From Alnus glutinosa (lineage: Eukaryota > Streptophyta > Magnoliopsida > Fagales > Betulaceae): DNA of 64,000 bases. The notes beneath the pieces were generated by a model. It was not told the DNA's origin and searched no databases. It saw only the letters and a program-made list of their open reading frames with translations. How positions within the stretch are numbered: position 1 is the first letter of the stretch; the number at the start of each line of letters is the position of its first letter. The stretch covers positions 22,942,001 through 23,006,000 of the forward strand of contig NC_084891.1 of NCBI RefSeq assembly GCF_958979055.1, given 5' to 3'. Below are positions 23,709 to 35,821 of this stretch, piece by piece. Both the position numbers and the translations under genes were made by a program.

Positions 23709-25146
23709 GATCGTTGGCTACTCCGTACGGAGATAATACCTCCTCTTCGGACACGCAAGTATGAAAGATATTCGATATTATATATAAAGCTTAAAGCTAA
23801 TTTTGGGATGATATTTACTAATCCTATATCCTATATTTTAAAAAATATCAATTAATAACTTTATTAATTATTGTATTTACGAAATGGAACAAATGAAATG
23901 GAAATGTTACATAACTTGTATCCGAAAACCCTCGGATAATGTTAGTAAGATCAAGATGAGCCCTTTTTATGGGCATGACCGACTTTCATTAATGTAAAAT
24001 CTACTTAAAAATAATAATAATTATTATTATTATTGGGACAAACCTTGATTCTTAATGACAAAACACGTGTGACTTGATCTTCTCAAGCTACCATTCACAA
24101 TCACAAATGATAAGATCGTCGCAACCTGTGCCTTTCCCACGTGTTCAAGCTAAGAATCCAGCAACTTGAACTACTTGTCGTAACTAATGAGTACGGCATC
24201 ATAGTGATCAGTGGGTTAAGTTGAAAGACCATCCCATTCATGTTTACTTGATAGATTATAAAAAATTTCAAATTTACTTGGTAGTGTGCACAAATGCTTA
24301 GCAATTCAGGTTGTCGTGTTAACCTGTTTAGCTAATTTGATAAAAAAAAATACGTCATTAACGCTTTAAAATATGTTATAAACAGGTCGATGGGTCATAA
24401 ACGTGTCATAAACAGGTTAGTAAGTCGTAAACGAGTCATTAACATGTCATAAATGGGTTGACGGGTCATAAACGGATTATAGCCTAAAATTGCCAAGATA
24501 TTCGTGTCGGATTCGCGGGTCATAAACGGGTTATACCTTATATATTCGTGTCGCGTTCATGTCAAAATTACCAAATCCACATAACACCCATGTGTTGACT
24601 TTCGTAAGTGTTGTGCAAGATAACGAGTTTCTTCTTCTTCTTCTACCCTTTTTTTTTTTTTTTTTTTTTTTTTTGAAACCTCTGTAAAGCAGGGCCTTTG
24701 AAACCCACTCTTACATTATAAATTCTAAATACTTGCAACCGCATACAAACCACATGTATCGCTTAAATTCGGACTAAAACATAAGACCTCGAGGTATAAC
24801 ACCACTAAGGCTTCCATTCAAGCTACCAGTGTGGGACAGGTCACAAGCTTATTATATAGGCTTACCCTTTTTTTTTTTTTCTTTTTTCTTTTTTTCTTTT
24901 AATTTTGAAATCGAACATAAGTTTCTTTCGATCTAGTTTATAAAACTGGTATCATTTAATATGTAAGAAGCATGTTATATTTTAATTAACACGTGAAAAA
25001 TGCATATTTTTACATAAAATTATTTAAAAATTAAATATTTTTCACATAGTTAAAAGACATAATAAATTTATTGTAATTTAATAAAAGTGAGTTGGAAAAA
25101 ATTTATGTGGATTTTGCACATTTTTATTAGGATATAAATTTTCTAT
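23709..25146. other. Intergenic, with decayed hAT-like repeats
   Basis: This is the shared upstream region of the divergent minus gene (start 23708) and the plus-strand SWC2 gene. From 24290 to 24600 it holds a degenerate tandem of GGTCATAAACGGGTTA/GTCATTAACATGTC units. Poly(T) runs lie at about 24652-24674 and 24870-24900. No gene was seen. Confidence 0.55.
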
Positions 25147-25306
25147 AAATTGGTTTGTAGGAAATTTTCTACAACCCACATACATGTGTCCATTAGCATG
25201 TGAATAAAAAACATGTAAGAAGCATATGCTATTTAAATAATATGTGTTTCTCACATGCTAAAGGACACATATACGTGTGTTGTAGAAAATTTCTTACAAA
25301 CTGATT
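25147..25306. mobile_element. MITE-like inverted repeat
   Basis: The arms TTTGTAGGAAATTTTCTAC (left) and its complement GTAGAAAATTTCTTACAAA (right) extend about 50 bp inward through CACATACATGTGTCCATTAGCATGTGA and its counterpart. A partial third copy of the arm follows at 25370-25405. No target duplication was established. Confidence 0.55.
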
Positions 25307-25810
25307 TAAAGGACAAAAATGTACTTATCACATGTTTAAATGACACATGTCATTTTTATACGTGGGTCGTAAGAAATCTCTTACAAACTGATTTGTAAGA
25401 AATTTTTGTCTTTTTCATTACGGCCTCGGGCTTCAGCTCATCAACCTTTCGCTCCCAACGTTAGCCACAGTTTTGGGCCCTTTGGCCCTTGAATTTTGGC
25501 ACAGGCTCGATATAAAATGAGATTCAGATATCTCTAGAAGGGCTTTCGTACCCCGGAAGCCCATTTGAAAAGCATTTTTGCTAAAACTAAAAACGCGACA
25601 CTGTGCACGTGAGATTCGTCCTTGCTTCCGTCCCGCACCCGACATCGACGAACAGACCCTCCGGCCAACCGTTTCTGCAACCCCCGACGGTCGCTCACCA
25701 GGACGAGAACTGCTCATTAGAAACCTCTTGAATAGGAAGTTCCTTCGTTTTGGGTTTATTACTATTTCCAATTCGTTCATTTCTTGAGTTAGAGGAGCAA
25801 AAGTAGAGCC

Positions 25811-28800
25811 ATGGAAACCTCCAAAGAATCAGAAGCACATGTTTTTCTTGATCGCACCACTCGACCAACGAGAGGAAAGAGAATGACCAAGTTGCTCGAC
25901 GAGGAAGTTGAGGAGGATGAGTTGTTCTGGAACCAGGAGGCTCTTAAAGAGGTAAATGCTCCTATTTCTTGGCGCCTCAGTTCTTTTGGGTATATCTCTT
26001 TTCTTTTTGGTTTTGTGGTTGTCCTGTTTAATGTGGAAAATTGTCATATCTTCTCTGTATTTAGCCTTAATTTTCCTTGAATTGCAAGTTAAGAAGCTTC
26101 TGTTGTACAAATATTGACATGTCGAAGAGAATATGTCTATATCTATCTATAACATCTCAAGTTGCGTACATAGTTACAAGTACATGCTATGTGTTTTGCA
26201 GGAAGAGGATGATGTTAATTATGAAGCAGAGGCAGAGGTTGCTGATGAGTTTGATAGCGACTTTGATGAAGATGTGAGCTTCCTACTACTTGTTGAGATA
26301 TTCACATATCAATAAGATCTTGAATGCTATTCAGTTTCCTATTTGTCATGTCTAGTCCTGCTGAAACTTCTTTCATTATCTTGTTTAGGAGCCCGAGCAA
26401 GAAGCAGCAGAAAATGATGCCGAGGACAGGTTTAGCTTCTATTGGCTAAAGGGAGTTATACTTGAAACTATTGATTTGGTTGTGCTTCTAAATGTTGGGT
26501 TTTCTTATAGGACGCGTACAAAGAAGAGACTGATATTCCCAGGGAAGCCTGTGGCGAAGAAGAAAAAGAAAAAGAAAGACCTTTCAAAGTTAGAGGCTGA
26601 TCCTAAGGATGAAAAACAAACTCAAAAGTCTATTACGCCTGAACACCACGATGTCCATGAAGGAGAGAGAACGGTGAGGAAATCTACAAGAACTTCGGTC
26701 ATTGTTAGGCAAGCTGAGAGAGATGCAATACGTGCAGCTTTGCAAGCAACAATGAAGGTCAGTTCGGGGTCCTCCTTCAGCATTTCTTATGGGCATACTT
26801 CCATTTCTGATTAAAGACTTGCTTGTTGTTTAAATGGGATGATGGTTGTCATTAATAAGCCGTTTACTTAACGGTGATGATACATTGTTAACTTGATGAA
26901 TCCATTTCAACTCAGTTGCAGAATCATTGAACTAAAATATATTTGAAAAGAAACAAAGAAAAATGAAAAAGCAAAGAAACCAGATTTGAGGTGAGAGATG
27001 GCCCTTAAGGAAGTTTTCCTGGATTAGTATTTGCTTGTGTTAAAGATACTTCTGTGGCAGATTGCTTGAAGGGATTCAGTTAATTTGATTTTATTTCCAC
27101 TTTCCTACTTGAGAGTGACAATTTTGTTTGGACAGCCACAACTGTGCTAGGGAAAATCCTCACAATGGAGAAAGTGATATGTCATTATGATTGATTGGTG
27201 CTTATGTGTAAGAGGAGTGAAAAGCTTGTGGATCATTTTCTATTCTATTGTGAGATTGCCAGTGCCTTATTGACTACTATTTTCGGCTCTGTTGGGTTAG
27301 CTTGGATTATGCCTAAAAGAGTAGTAGATCTTCTTGCTTGCTAGGGAGCATAGTGCGGCAATCCTCAGAGTGTATCAGTGTGGAAGATGGTTCTTTCCTA
27401 CCTTTTGTGGTGTCTTTGGAGAAACAAAAATAAATAAATAAAAATAAAAAAATTATAGAAGTTTTGAAGACCACATAGAGAATGGTAGTGGAACTAAATT
27501 TTTTCTTTTTCAAAACTCTTTTACAATGGACAGCTGCTTTAGATCTTAATGTGCTTAGTTTTCATGATTTTCTTAACCTTATTTCTCTTTCTAGCTCGGT
27601 GTTTCTTTTGTATACATCTTGTGTACTTTAGTTGCGTCTTTTGCACTTTTTAATGATATCTCATTTAATTATCAAAAAGAATTCTTAGATGTTGGAGAGC
27701 CCACCCCTTTTCGTTTGTGTTTTTCCTTGTAACCGTTTTCCCATGAAAATAAATAAATAAATAAAATTCTTAGATGATTTGCTTTTCTTTTTTCTTTTTC
27801 TTTTTCTTTTTTCTTTTTTTGGGGGGGGGGTGGGGGATTGTTGGACCTTCATCCCCCCCGAGAGGTTGTCTCACTTCTTTTTCCTCTGAAGGAAATGGTT
27901 TCTCCCTATCTCCCAATTGGCCTGTCAGTTTTGATCGTAACGGGAAGATTGTGGTTTGGGAAGAGAACGATGAGTTTTGGGATGGCTTCCTCTTGGATTG
28001 GGCTTTGGATGGTTCTTTTGAGGAGGAGGCCTTGGCTATTTGGGATGTCATGGAGGAAAAGTTTCTGAGAGAGAAAATGTGAGCATACCAAAAGTCAAAA
28101 AGCAAGAGGGAGCTTCTGAATCTGCAAAGCTCCATTAATTATGGTGACGGTTTAGCTTCCTCTAGGCGTAGGAAAGTATAGGCCCACGTTTTGTAGGGTA
28201 CGTTGTTGTTTTGGTGGGTTGTGAGCTGTCTCTTGGGCGTTGAGTTTTTTTCTTGTAACTTTGTTTGGGCTTCTTTTTGGGTTGTTTGGTTGTTCTTTCT
28301 TGGGTTTTGGGGATTTTTCTGTTGGTTTTGTTGGTTGTTGTGGGTTAGTTTGGGGAGTTTCTGGCGTATACTTTCTGTATACCTAGGGGCGCCTTTACGC
28401 TTTTTTAATAAATCTTTTCTTACTTATAAAAGAAGAAGAAGAAGAAGAAGAAGAAGTTGTTGGTGGAGACCATACTCCTTAAACTATCATCACTTCATAT
28501 GATGGAATAAGTCAAAGATATGATGTAAATTTAGGTCTTAGTGAAATTCGCTTTGAAGTTGGCCAAATTGAACTATTTAACTCTCAAATATATGTCCAAG
28601 ATGGTTTTTTTTTTGGTGCTTTGCTAAAGCCCCAAATTGTTTTAATATTCCATTTGATTTTCTTTTGACATTCTGATGAATGAGCTGAATTATATTTGTG
28701 AATATGCAATTGTAATCCCGGTGTCATTTTTCACCATTCCTTGGTTCATTTGATTTGCTAAAATTTCACTACTTGTAAAATCTGCACATTAGTGGTACTT

Positions 28801-31800
28801 TCAACTAATTTCGAATGAATTGCAGCCAATAAAAAGGAAAAAGGAAGGTGAGGAGAAGAGGATGACCCAAGAAGAGATGCTTTTGGAAGCAGCTCAGACA
28901 GGTTTTGACTCTTATCACTCAGTATTAGGAATTGATCTCTGAATTGCTGAAAACTTTGAATATAGATGTTTGAAGTTGTGATGCTGTTATTTTCTGTATA
29001 ATCTCAACTAGAATGGGATTGATTATAATTTTGCAGAAATCATGAACTTGAGGAACTTGGAGCGTGTTTTGGCAAGGGAGGAAGAAGTTAAGAAAAGAGC
29101 AATTGTGCATAAAGCTGTGTACAGTGGTCCTCAAATACGTTATTTTTCGAAAGATGGCAAGCTTTCCAGCATTATTTAATTTTCAAATTGTTTTTACCAA
29201 ACAACTGAATACACGAAGGTTTATTTTTCTGGAAAGATTAATTCAATTTGGATTAATTTAACGTTAATCTGTAAATTTCTTACAGGTTCTTCATATTTAG
29301 AATTCAGTAAAGGATGTACATTTCAGTCAGAGATTTCTACAACGTCTGTTCCAAGTAAGTTAACTTTATGTGCTTGTGAGCATTACATTGTGTTGGTGAA
29401 ACTGCTGAGGGTATCTTCATGCAGAATGTGATATAAATACAAATCATGCCTTCCAAAATTGTTAATGGTTATTGGCATTGTTTTCTTTTGGATTTTGTTT
29501 CTATCCTCACCGTTCAGTCATAGAGTCCATTGGGATGAATCCTTTAGACCCCCTGCCATAACCACGATAGTGGTTTGATATCCTGCCATCTTTATCTGTG
29601 TTATTTTTAGTCCCTGCCACTATCAATAGTTTACCTCAGTCTAAATTGCTGAGAGGATGCATTACAATCATCCTGTGTATTAATTCTTTTAACTTTAAAT
29701 GAAATTTTTATTGCTTATCAAAAGAAATCGTAATAATTTACCTGTGTGCCAGTCATCTCGCTGAGCCAGGGATTTTAAAACAAACCGTTAGAACCCCAGC
29801 TGTGATCTCAGTAGCAAAGTTCCGAGGCGATCAACAAAACCATGAGGATCAGAAAAGCCATTAGTAGGTCTTACCCTGTTTTATAAAACCTTAATTCATT
29901 TTTTTTTTCTCTCTTTCCAATTTCTTTTCTTTTCCCATGCCTTTTCTTCTTCCTGAGGAAGTATTAATCCTTGGGATTAAGTTTAATAGGGTGGAATGGG
30001 AAAGGAAAAAAAAAAAAAAAAAAGGTTGCCAAACTTTTTTCATCTAGAGGCACATTTAGATGATGTCACATTTTGTAGTGGCAATTAGGGACTTCTTGAT
30101 TGAACCCTATGGCTATGCAATTGATTTATTTATTCTGTTTAAATTTCTTTCCAGATCCAGAAAAGGCTGTATGTGCTGTTACTGGTTTGCCAGCCAGGTA
30201 AGAGCTCAATTTCCTTTTGGTGGTTAATGATTTTCTTAGAAGAAATTCTTTTCAGAAACAAAATACAAATGCGATGTTTGAAATCGTTGATGATCTCTTT
30301 GCAAGTACAGATGGAGAACTTGTGGTTTTTAATTTAATGTTCTAGTGGCAATAGTTTTCCCTTAATTTAGGCTATGTTTGGATGGAGGGAGAGGAGAGGA
30401 AAAGTCAGGGGAAGGGGTGGGGTTACAGTCCTCCCTTTTTAGATTTTTTTTTTTTTTTTTTGGATTGAGTAAGAATTTGAGGGGGTTTTGAGGGGTACTG
30501 TACCCTCTTAAAGCCTCTTTTTCAGTTCTCGCAAACTGGGAGAATCTAAACAGAGAGAGTATATTGTTTAATGAGTTTTTCTGTACAGCCCTTTTTATCC
30601 TTAATAATTTGTTAAAATTTTAATAATTTGTTAAAATTTTGATAATGTCTAAATAAACCTTCATGACTTTTTTCACTCCACTGTCAGTTTATATAAGAGC
30701 TTATCCTTTCCTCTCCTTTTCTCCCGACAACCAAGCAAGGGGAAGGTGTCAACTTCCCTTTCCCCTCCTATTATGCATTCCCTCTTTCCTCCTCTTTTCT
30801 CCTCTCTCTCTCTCCCCCCTATCCTCGTAACTCCCAAACATAGTGTCAGTAAAATGGTCTTAGTAAGAATCAAAAAATCAGTAAGAAAGACTCGGTGATG
30901 GAGATTTTTAACATTTTCTTTGGTAATTAATACTCTGTTTTTCTCTAAACGATTTTTTAACAATCATGTTATTTTAATGACATGAGGTTAACAAGCAACT
31001 CGTATTGCCCATGGAATAAATGATAAAACATTAATGAGGTTAGAACCAGATAAGAAGTAAAAACCTGTGGGTGGCATGGTGCTCTTAGGAAAATGGCTGA
31101 GTTATTTTGTGGAGAGGTTAATTTATGCAGAGTGGTAGTTCTGATGTTTGGGAGGGTCAAGATAGCTGGATGACTTCAGTTCTTAGGTGTCCCTGGTTTG
31201 TGGAAGTTTGATGTGGGTTGGATACTTTAATTAATAGCATATGCTTTGAGGTGGGGGATGGGAGCAAGATTCTTTTTTGAAGGATGTATAATGCACTGAG
31301 GTACCTGTTAGCACTCTTTCCCGATTTATTTTCCATTGCTATATACAATGTAGAAACAGTGGCTGATTTTATGGGGTTGACAGTTGCAGTGTTGTATTGG
31401 AACTAGAGGTTCATGACTTTCTTCTGATTTTGAAGGTTGGGAGGTAGAATAAGTAGATGCTCCTACTCAATTTCTACATGATTCACAGGTGAACAGAGTT
31501 GGCAGAGGGGGGTAGACTCTAAGACAAGTCAAGAAGGAATTGTATGTTTGACATTAAGAGTTTCTTCCGCTATGGACAAGGATTCTATTACACTTAAAGC
31601 AACATTTTCTATTTGGCATAAGTTGAAAAGGAATTGTCAGAGTTCTTTACCATCAAAAAGCTTTTGGCATGCCAGAACCCCCTTTAAGGATTCTCTTCTT
31701 GTTTTGACCGTAACTTAGGATCCATTTTGACAGCCGAGAACTGCACAAGCTCAATAATAGGAAATTTATCCTTGGTGCTACATATCTAAACAGGACGGAG

Positions 31801-32793
31801 AATCGTGATTCTTTTTCTCCTCCATTGCACTCTCGTTCATGATCTTTGGTCCTTGGTCCTTACTCTGGTCAGATTCCATTGGATTATGCCCGATTAAGTG
31901 GTTGGATTGTTAGTGTCTTGGGGTGGAAGTTGCGTGTGTGAAGAGCCTAGTCGATGGAGAGTAATCCAATCATGTCTTTGTGATGTATTGCCTGGAAAGA
32001 AACAATAGGGCTTTCGAAAGTAGCAAGAAGTGGGAGAGTGCGAGTAAAGGCTTTGTTCAAATGGGTTTTGGTTTATACTTGTGTTGGTTCTTCAGGCTCT
32101 TTCTTAGACCTGATATCCTCACTCTTCAGACTCTTTCTTTTTCTTACAATTATATGAGCCATTTGAAGCCCCAAAACGATTTTTACTTCTCTCATATTGG
32201 CCTTCGATATGGAAGTTGTTTTGACAATTGTATCTTTTTTTTATCCTACCATCACATCTCTCAATTAATTGTCATTTGATGTTGTAGGTACCGTGATCCA
32301 AAGACAGGGCTACCTTATGCAACAAAAGAAGCTTTTAAAATAATTCGTGAACGGTATGGCTTCCCTTACGTACCATTAGCCTGTGTTTTGGATTTTTGTC
32401 AGAAAACCCAAAACAATTTTTCATATGGCTAATGTAGTACTTCTCGAATACTTTACTTTGATGCTTCCACCCCACCCCCAACATAAGGAAAAAGATATTT
32501 AATTTTTTATGTGTGTATATTTCTTTCTTTAATACTTATCTAAATTGATCCTGATTTTTTCTTGACTTTGTGTTTTTTATGGGTGATTTTGTAGTTTTTC
32601 TAACGAAGAGAGTGGGGTCCAAAAGGAAATGGACATGGGAGATTTATTCGATTCGCTAACTGGAACAGGATTTTCAGCTAAGCGGATGAGATCAGTGACG
32701 TCAAATAAAAGTGAAGTGTCATATTCTCGATACTCGGCTCGTTTTCGTAGAATTCCTGCTCTTGAAAGTGATATTGACGAAGATGATGACTGA
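25811..32793 (+). CDS. SWC2: SWR1 complex subunit 2 / YL1 (VPS72) homolog, 10 exons
   Basis: Exons are 25811-25951, 26202-26273, 26389-26429, 26511-26757, 28826-28901, 29037-29156, 29286-29354, 30155-30197, 32288-32353 and 32595-32793; phases close to give 357 residues. The N-terminal YL1 region has an acidic stretch (about 30-84, DEEVEEDELFW, DEFDSDFDED), the RTKKRLIFPGKP segment and the RKSTRTSVIVRQAERDAIRA helix. YL1_C (about 256-291) contains VCAVTGLPARYRDPKTGLPY. In known SWR1 complexes this subunit binds H2A.Z-H2B and helps deposit H2A.Z in the nucleus. The length fits the plant family (about 360). Intron 6 has a GC donor. Introns 4 and 8 contain sense-strand LINE sequence. Confidence 0.93.
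27090..27679 (+). mobile_element. LINE 3' fragment in SWC2 intron 4
   Basis: The plus strand encodes a zf-RVT remnant (KLVDHFLFYCEIASALLTTI, AWIMPKRVVDLLAC) at about 27215-27345, then a family tail (CTTGTGTACTTTAGTTGCGTC ... TTTAATTATCAAAAAG). It has the same orientation as the host gene. Confidence 0.7.
27692..27764 (+). mobile_element. 73-bp retroposon insertion
   Basis: The sequence ends in (AAAT)n and is flanked by AATTCTTAGATG at 27680-27691 and 27765-27776, an exact 12-bp target duplication. It sits at the 3' end of the preceding LINE fragment, so it is younger than that insertion. The source element is not recognised. Confidence 0.75.
27830..28456 (+). mobile_element. Retroposon with LINE-ORF1-like piece and AGA tail
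   Basis: An open frame at 27830-28082 reads GKIVVWEENDEFWDGFLLDW, then AIWDVMEEKFLREKM, followed by a stop and KRELLNLQSSINYGDGLASS. It resembles, from memory, a C-terminal piece of a plant LINE protein, but that is uncertain. It runs directly into a family-like tail (GCGTATACTTTCTGTATACC ... TTACTTATAAA) and an (AGA)n simple repeat at 28429-28456. No reverse transcriptase lies between. Confidence 0.5.
30365..30850. mobile_element. Possible MITE in SWC2 intron 8
   Basis: The left side begins GGCTATGTTTGGATGGAGG and the right side ends CTCCCAAACATAGTG. This inverted pair around purine- and pyrimidine-rich interiors is typical of a common plant MITE layout. No clear target duplication was found, so the call is tentative. 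Confidence 0.4.
31060..32200 (+). mobile_element. LINE fragment in SWC2 intron 8
   Basis: Broken plus-strand frames match the connection region of plant L1 reverse transcriptases ([17 protein letters not shown] near 31225-31280, then pieces to about 31990). Frameshifts and stops are dense. It has the same orientation as the host gene. Confidence 0.6.
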
Positions 32794-33439
32794 AACTTGG
32801 AAATTTGACATTTGACATTTCAATTAGTTATAAAATTAACTTGTTTAGGTGATTGCTCTTATTTTCTTTGAAGTTGTTTTTATATTTTAAAATTGTAGTT
32901 CCATAGTTTTATAGTTACTAATATGGAGGAAAAAGGAGATGGCATTTGAATATTCGAGTAGTTGATTGTAGTTATTGTGCAAGTATAAGGGTGGTTGATT
33001 GGAGATTAAACAGGAAGATTGGTGGCCCTGCTAGAACGATGTTAGCTTGATACTCGACTATTCTCTCCAAGTTGAAAATGTTTGCTACCACCAGGCGGCA
33101 GGCACCAAGGGGCTCGCTCCTTTTGCTTGTTGGTGGGCTTCCAAGCCGTGGGCAGTCAAGGAGGTTCTACAAGTCTTGCCGGACATCTTCGAGGAAATAA
33201 TTAGGTTCCTGAATATGTTGAAGTTGATGAGGAAGAAGGCACTTCAATTGGTTGTGAACTCCGAGAGGGCAGTAACTCAGAGTCGAAGACAATTCGTGGC
33301 TCGGTAACTGTGTTTGTGTGTTGTCAACGACTCTTAGAATTTTTGTGCATTGGCAAAGTTGTGGTTCGGCCAGCCTTTTTTATTAATTTTTAATCTTAGT
33401 TTGTAGTTTTAATTTTTAATTTTTGGTTTTTAGTTTTTA
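32794..33439. other. 3' flank of SWC2
   Basis: The first 200 bp are the likely 3' UTR. An 86-codon open frame at 33047-33307 has no recognised family and no supporting context, so it is not called as a gene. Confidence 0.5.
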
Positions 33440-34358
33440 GGGAAAATTGCACCGTTGGTCCCTGTGGTATTCCATAATTATTTTTTACTCCCTGTGGTTT
33501 AAAAAATTACTGGGAGATCCTTGTGGTAGACAATAATTACAAATCGATCCCTGGCGTCAAATTCTGTTAAATTTTTTAACAGATTCTGTCAAATGCCACG
33601 TCAGCGACACGTGTCGCCATCTTATGGCGACACGTGTCCATCTTAATAAAAAAAAATATAAATTTATTAAAAAATAAATAAAAATACTTTTTAAAAAAAA
33701 AAATCAAAAAAAAAAAAAAACTGAACGGTTGGCCACCCATTTGGGGGTGGCCGGCGCCACCCCCAGAGGCCGCAGGGGGTGGCGCGCGGCCACCCCCAAG
33801 CCACAGGGGGTGGCCCGATGGCCACCCCAGGCAACTGGGGGTGGCCGCGCGCCACCCCGAAGTTGTCTGGGGGTGGCGCGCGGCCACCCCCAGTTGCCTG
33901 GGGTGGCCATCGGGCCACCCCCTGTGGCTTGGGGGTGGCCGCGCGCCACCCCCGGCCACTGGGGGTGGCCGCGCGCCACCCCCTGCGGCCTCTGGGGGTG
34001 GCGCGCGGCCACCCCCAGTGGCTGGGGGCGGCCAGGCCACCCCCAAATGGGTGGCCAACCGTTCACTTTTTTTTTTTTTTTGATTTTTGATTTTTTTTTT
34101 TTTTAAAAAAAAAAGTATTTTTATTTATTTTTTAATAAATTTTTTTTTTTATTAAGATGGACACGTGTCGCCATAAGATGATGACACGTGTCGCTGACGT
34201 GGCATTTGACGGAATCTGTTAAAAAATTTAACAGAATTTGACGCCAGGGATCGATTTGTAATTATTGTCTACCAGAAGGATCTCCCAGTAATTTTTTAAA
34301 CCACAGGGAGTAAAAAATAATTATGAAATACCACAGGGACCAACGGTGCAATTTTCCC
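33440..34358. mobile_element. Mutator-like foldback element with GC-rich palindromic core
   Basis: The termini are GGGAAAATTGCACCGTTGG and its exact complement. The flanks TAGTTTTTA (33431-33439) and TAGTTTTTA (34359-34367) form a perfect 9-bp target duplication, the Mutator signature. Arms of about 280 bp are AT-rich and nearly identical. The core (about 33721-34063) is built of GGGGTGGC and GCCACCCC units forming a palindrome centred near 33866, plus a second palindrome nested in the right half (about 33955-34021). No transposase is present, so movement would need one supplied in trans. Open frames in the core are repeat artefacts. Confidence 0.9.
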
Positions 34359-34367
34359 TAGTTTTTA

Positions 34368-34655
34368 TATAGTTTATATATTTATAATTTTTATATTTTA
34401 TAAATTTTTTTATTATGAGCGACGTGACACACTGACAGAATTTGTCAAGATTTTGGACGGAATTTGATAGAAGGAACTTTTGGTATAATATAGAAATCTC
34501 TCAAAATATTTTGATATCACACGGAGCTTATTGCAAATAAGTGTAACCACATTGATTTTGCATTTATTTTTTTTTTTTTAAAAAAAATTAAGCTAGAATT
34601 TAATGTATTTACTATTAAAAGATACCGGTGTATATGAGATTAATATTAACGATTT

Positions 34656-34689
<34 letters not shown>

Positions 34690-35397
34690 TAAATAACATA
34701 CAAAACATCTAATCATGGCAAGTGAAAGCCAAGCAAAGCAGAAATGAGCTCCCGCTCCTGAGATGTAGAGTCATTGAGAATCATCGCTCGTTTGACAAAC
34801 CATTCTCATTATGCACTGTTTGATGTGTTTACTTCATCATTCGACTTTTTTAAAAAAAAAGTAATAAAATATATATATTGGTTGAACCACATGTACAGGA
34901 ATCACATGATTATTTTCTTGTTGAAACACGTGTGAAGCAAAGTTCGGTTTTCTAATCGACAGTTGCGTCAGGCGTCACTATCAGGCTGCACGTTTGACGT
35001 TACTGAGAAAACAAAGCTCAGTTTTGCTTTTAGAATCTCGACCGTAAAATCATATATAGGTGAGGTGAAACTCACGAAGGTCATCCCTTTAACTTCCTTT
35101 GTTATGGTATTTATACCCTTTTTTGCCATTTATTTATTTGGCTTATGCTTATGCTCAAGGTTTAAACGCTCGTGATATTTATTTCCATTTTGGAGATTAT
35201 AAACATACTCATTTTCTATTTGTTGTTTACATATTCGTCATTTTTTATTTGGATTTGTTGCCGGAGTGTTTACTTTGTTAAACTCTTTTTTGGTTTTTTT
35301 TTTTGTTGCCCCTAACATTTCTCATTTAATGAATGATGTACTAAAAAGAAAGAAAAAAAAAAGTATCTTAGTATAGGTCTTTAGCCTATTAATTTTA
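34368..35397. other. Intergenic, AT-rich
   Basis: Homopolymer A and T runs at about 34565-34590 and 34655-34690. No gene or repeat family was recognised apart from these. Confidence 0.6.
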
Positions 35398-35540
35398 AGG
35401 AAAATGATACATGCACTCATGGTGCACAACAAATGCACTAGCACACGGCACAATAGAGTGGACCTCACACAATGGGACCCATTTTATTGTGCCTTGTAGT
35501 AGTGCACTTGTTGTAGACCATGAATATTTTGAGCATTTCC
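35398..35540. mobile_element. 143-bp Mutator-type MITE
   Basis: Inverted arms of about 55 bp read inward through ATGGTGCACAACAAATGCACTA on the left and its near-complement on the right. TTAATTTTA at 35389-35397 and 35541-35549 is an exact 9-bp target duplication. It lies about 280 bp upstream of the Agenet gene start. Confidence 0.8.
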
Positions 35541-35821
35541 TTAATTTTAAATATCTATGAAATAAGATGCCTATAAAGTTAATATTATTATGTCTTTTAT
35601 TATTTAAATTTTAAATAATATACATGAGACACCAACATTAAATAATGAATACGACACTAACGACATAAAAAAAAAAAAAAAAAATACAATACTTAACGAT
35701 TTATTTGAAATGTCGGTTAATATGTCCAAACCCTCATCGTACGTTATTTATTCTTCTCCCTCTTCCAATTTCGAAACCCTGAAACAGAACAAGAAACGAA
35801 AACCCTTAAAACTCTCGATCA

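Noticed and set aside
23569..23754. Alternative start frame MSEEEVL… for the CxxC membrane protein
   Set aside because: It is in a different frame from the conserved exon-1 reading and stops before the splice donor.
27774..28135. Antisense 121-codon frame
   Set aside because: It is a shadow of the plus-strand retroposon fragment, with no family resemblance.
33047..33307. 86-codon plus-strand frame downstream of SWC2
   Set aside because: No recognised domain, no splice or promoter support, and it overlaps the probable 3' flank.
33576..34106. Six overlapping open frames on both strands with Gly/Pro/Arg-rich products
   Set aside because: They arise from the GGGGTGGC/GCCACCCC palindromic core of the foldback element. 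Frames open on all strands at once are a composition artefact.
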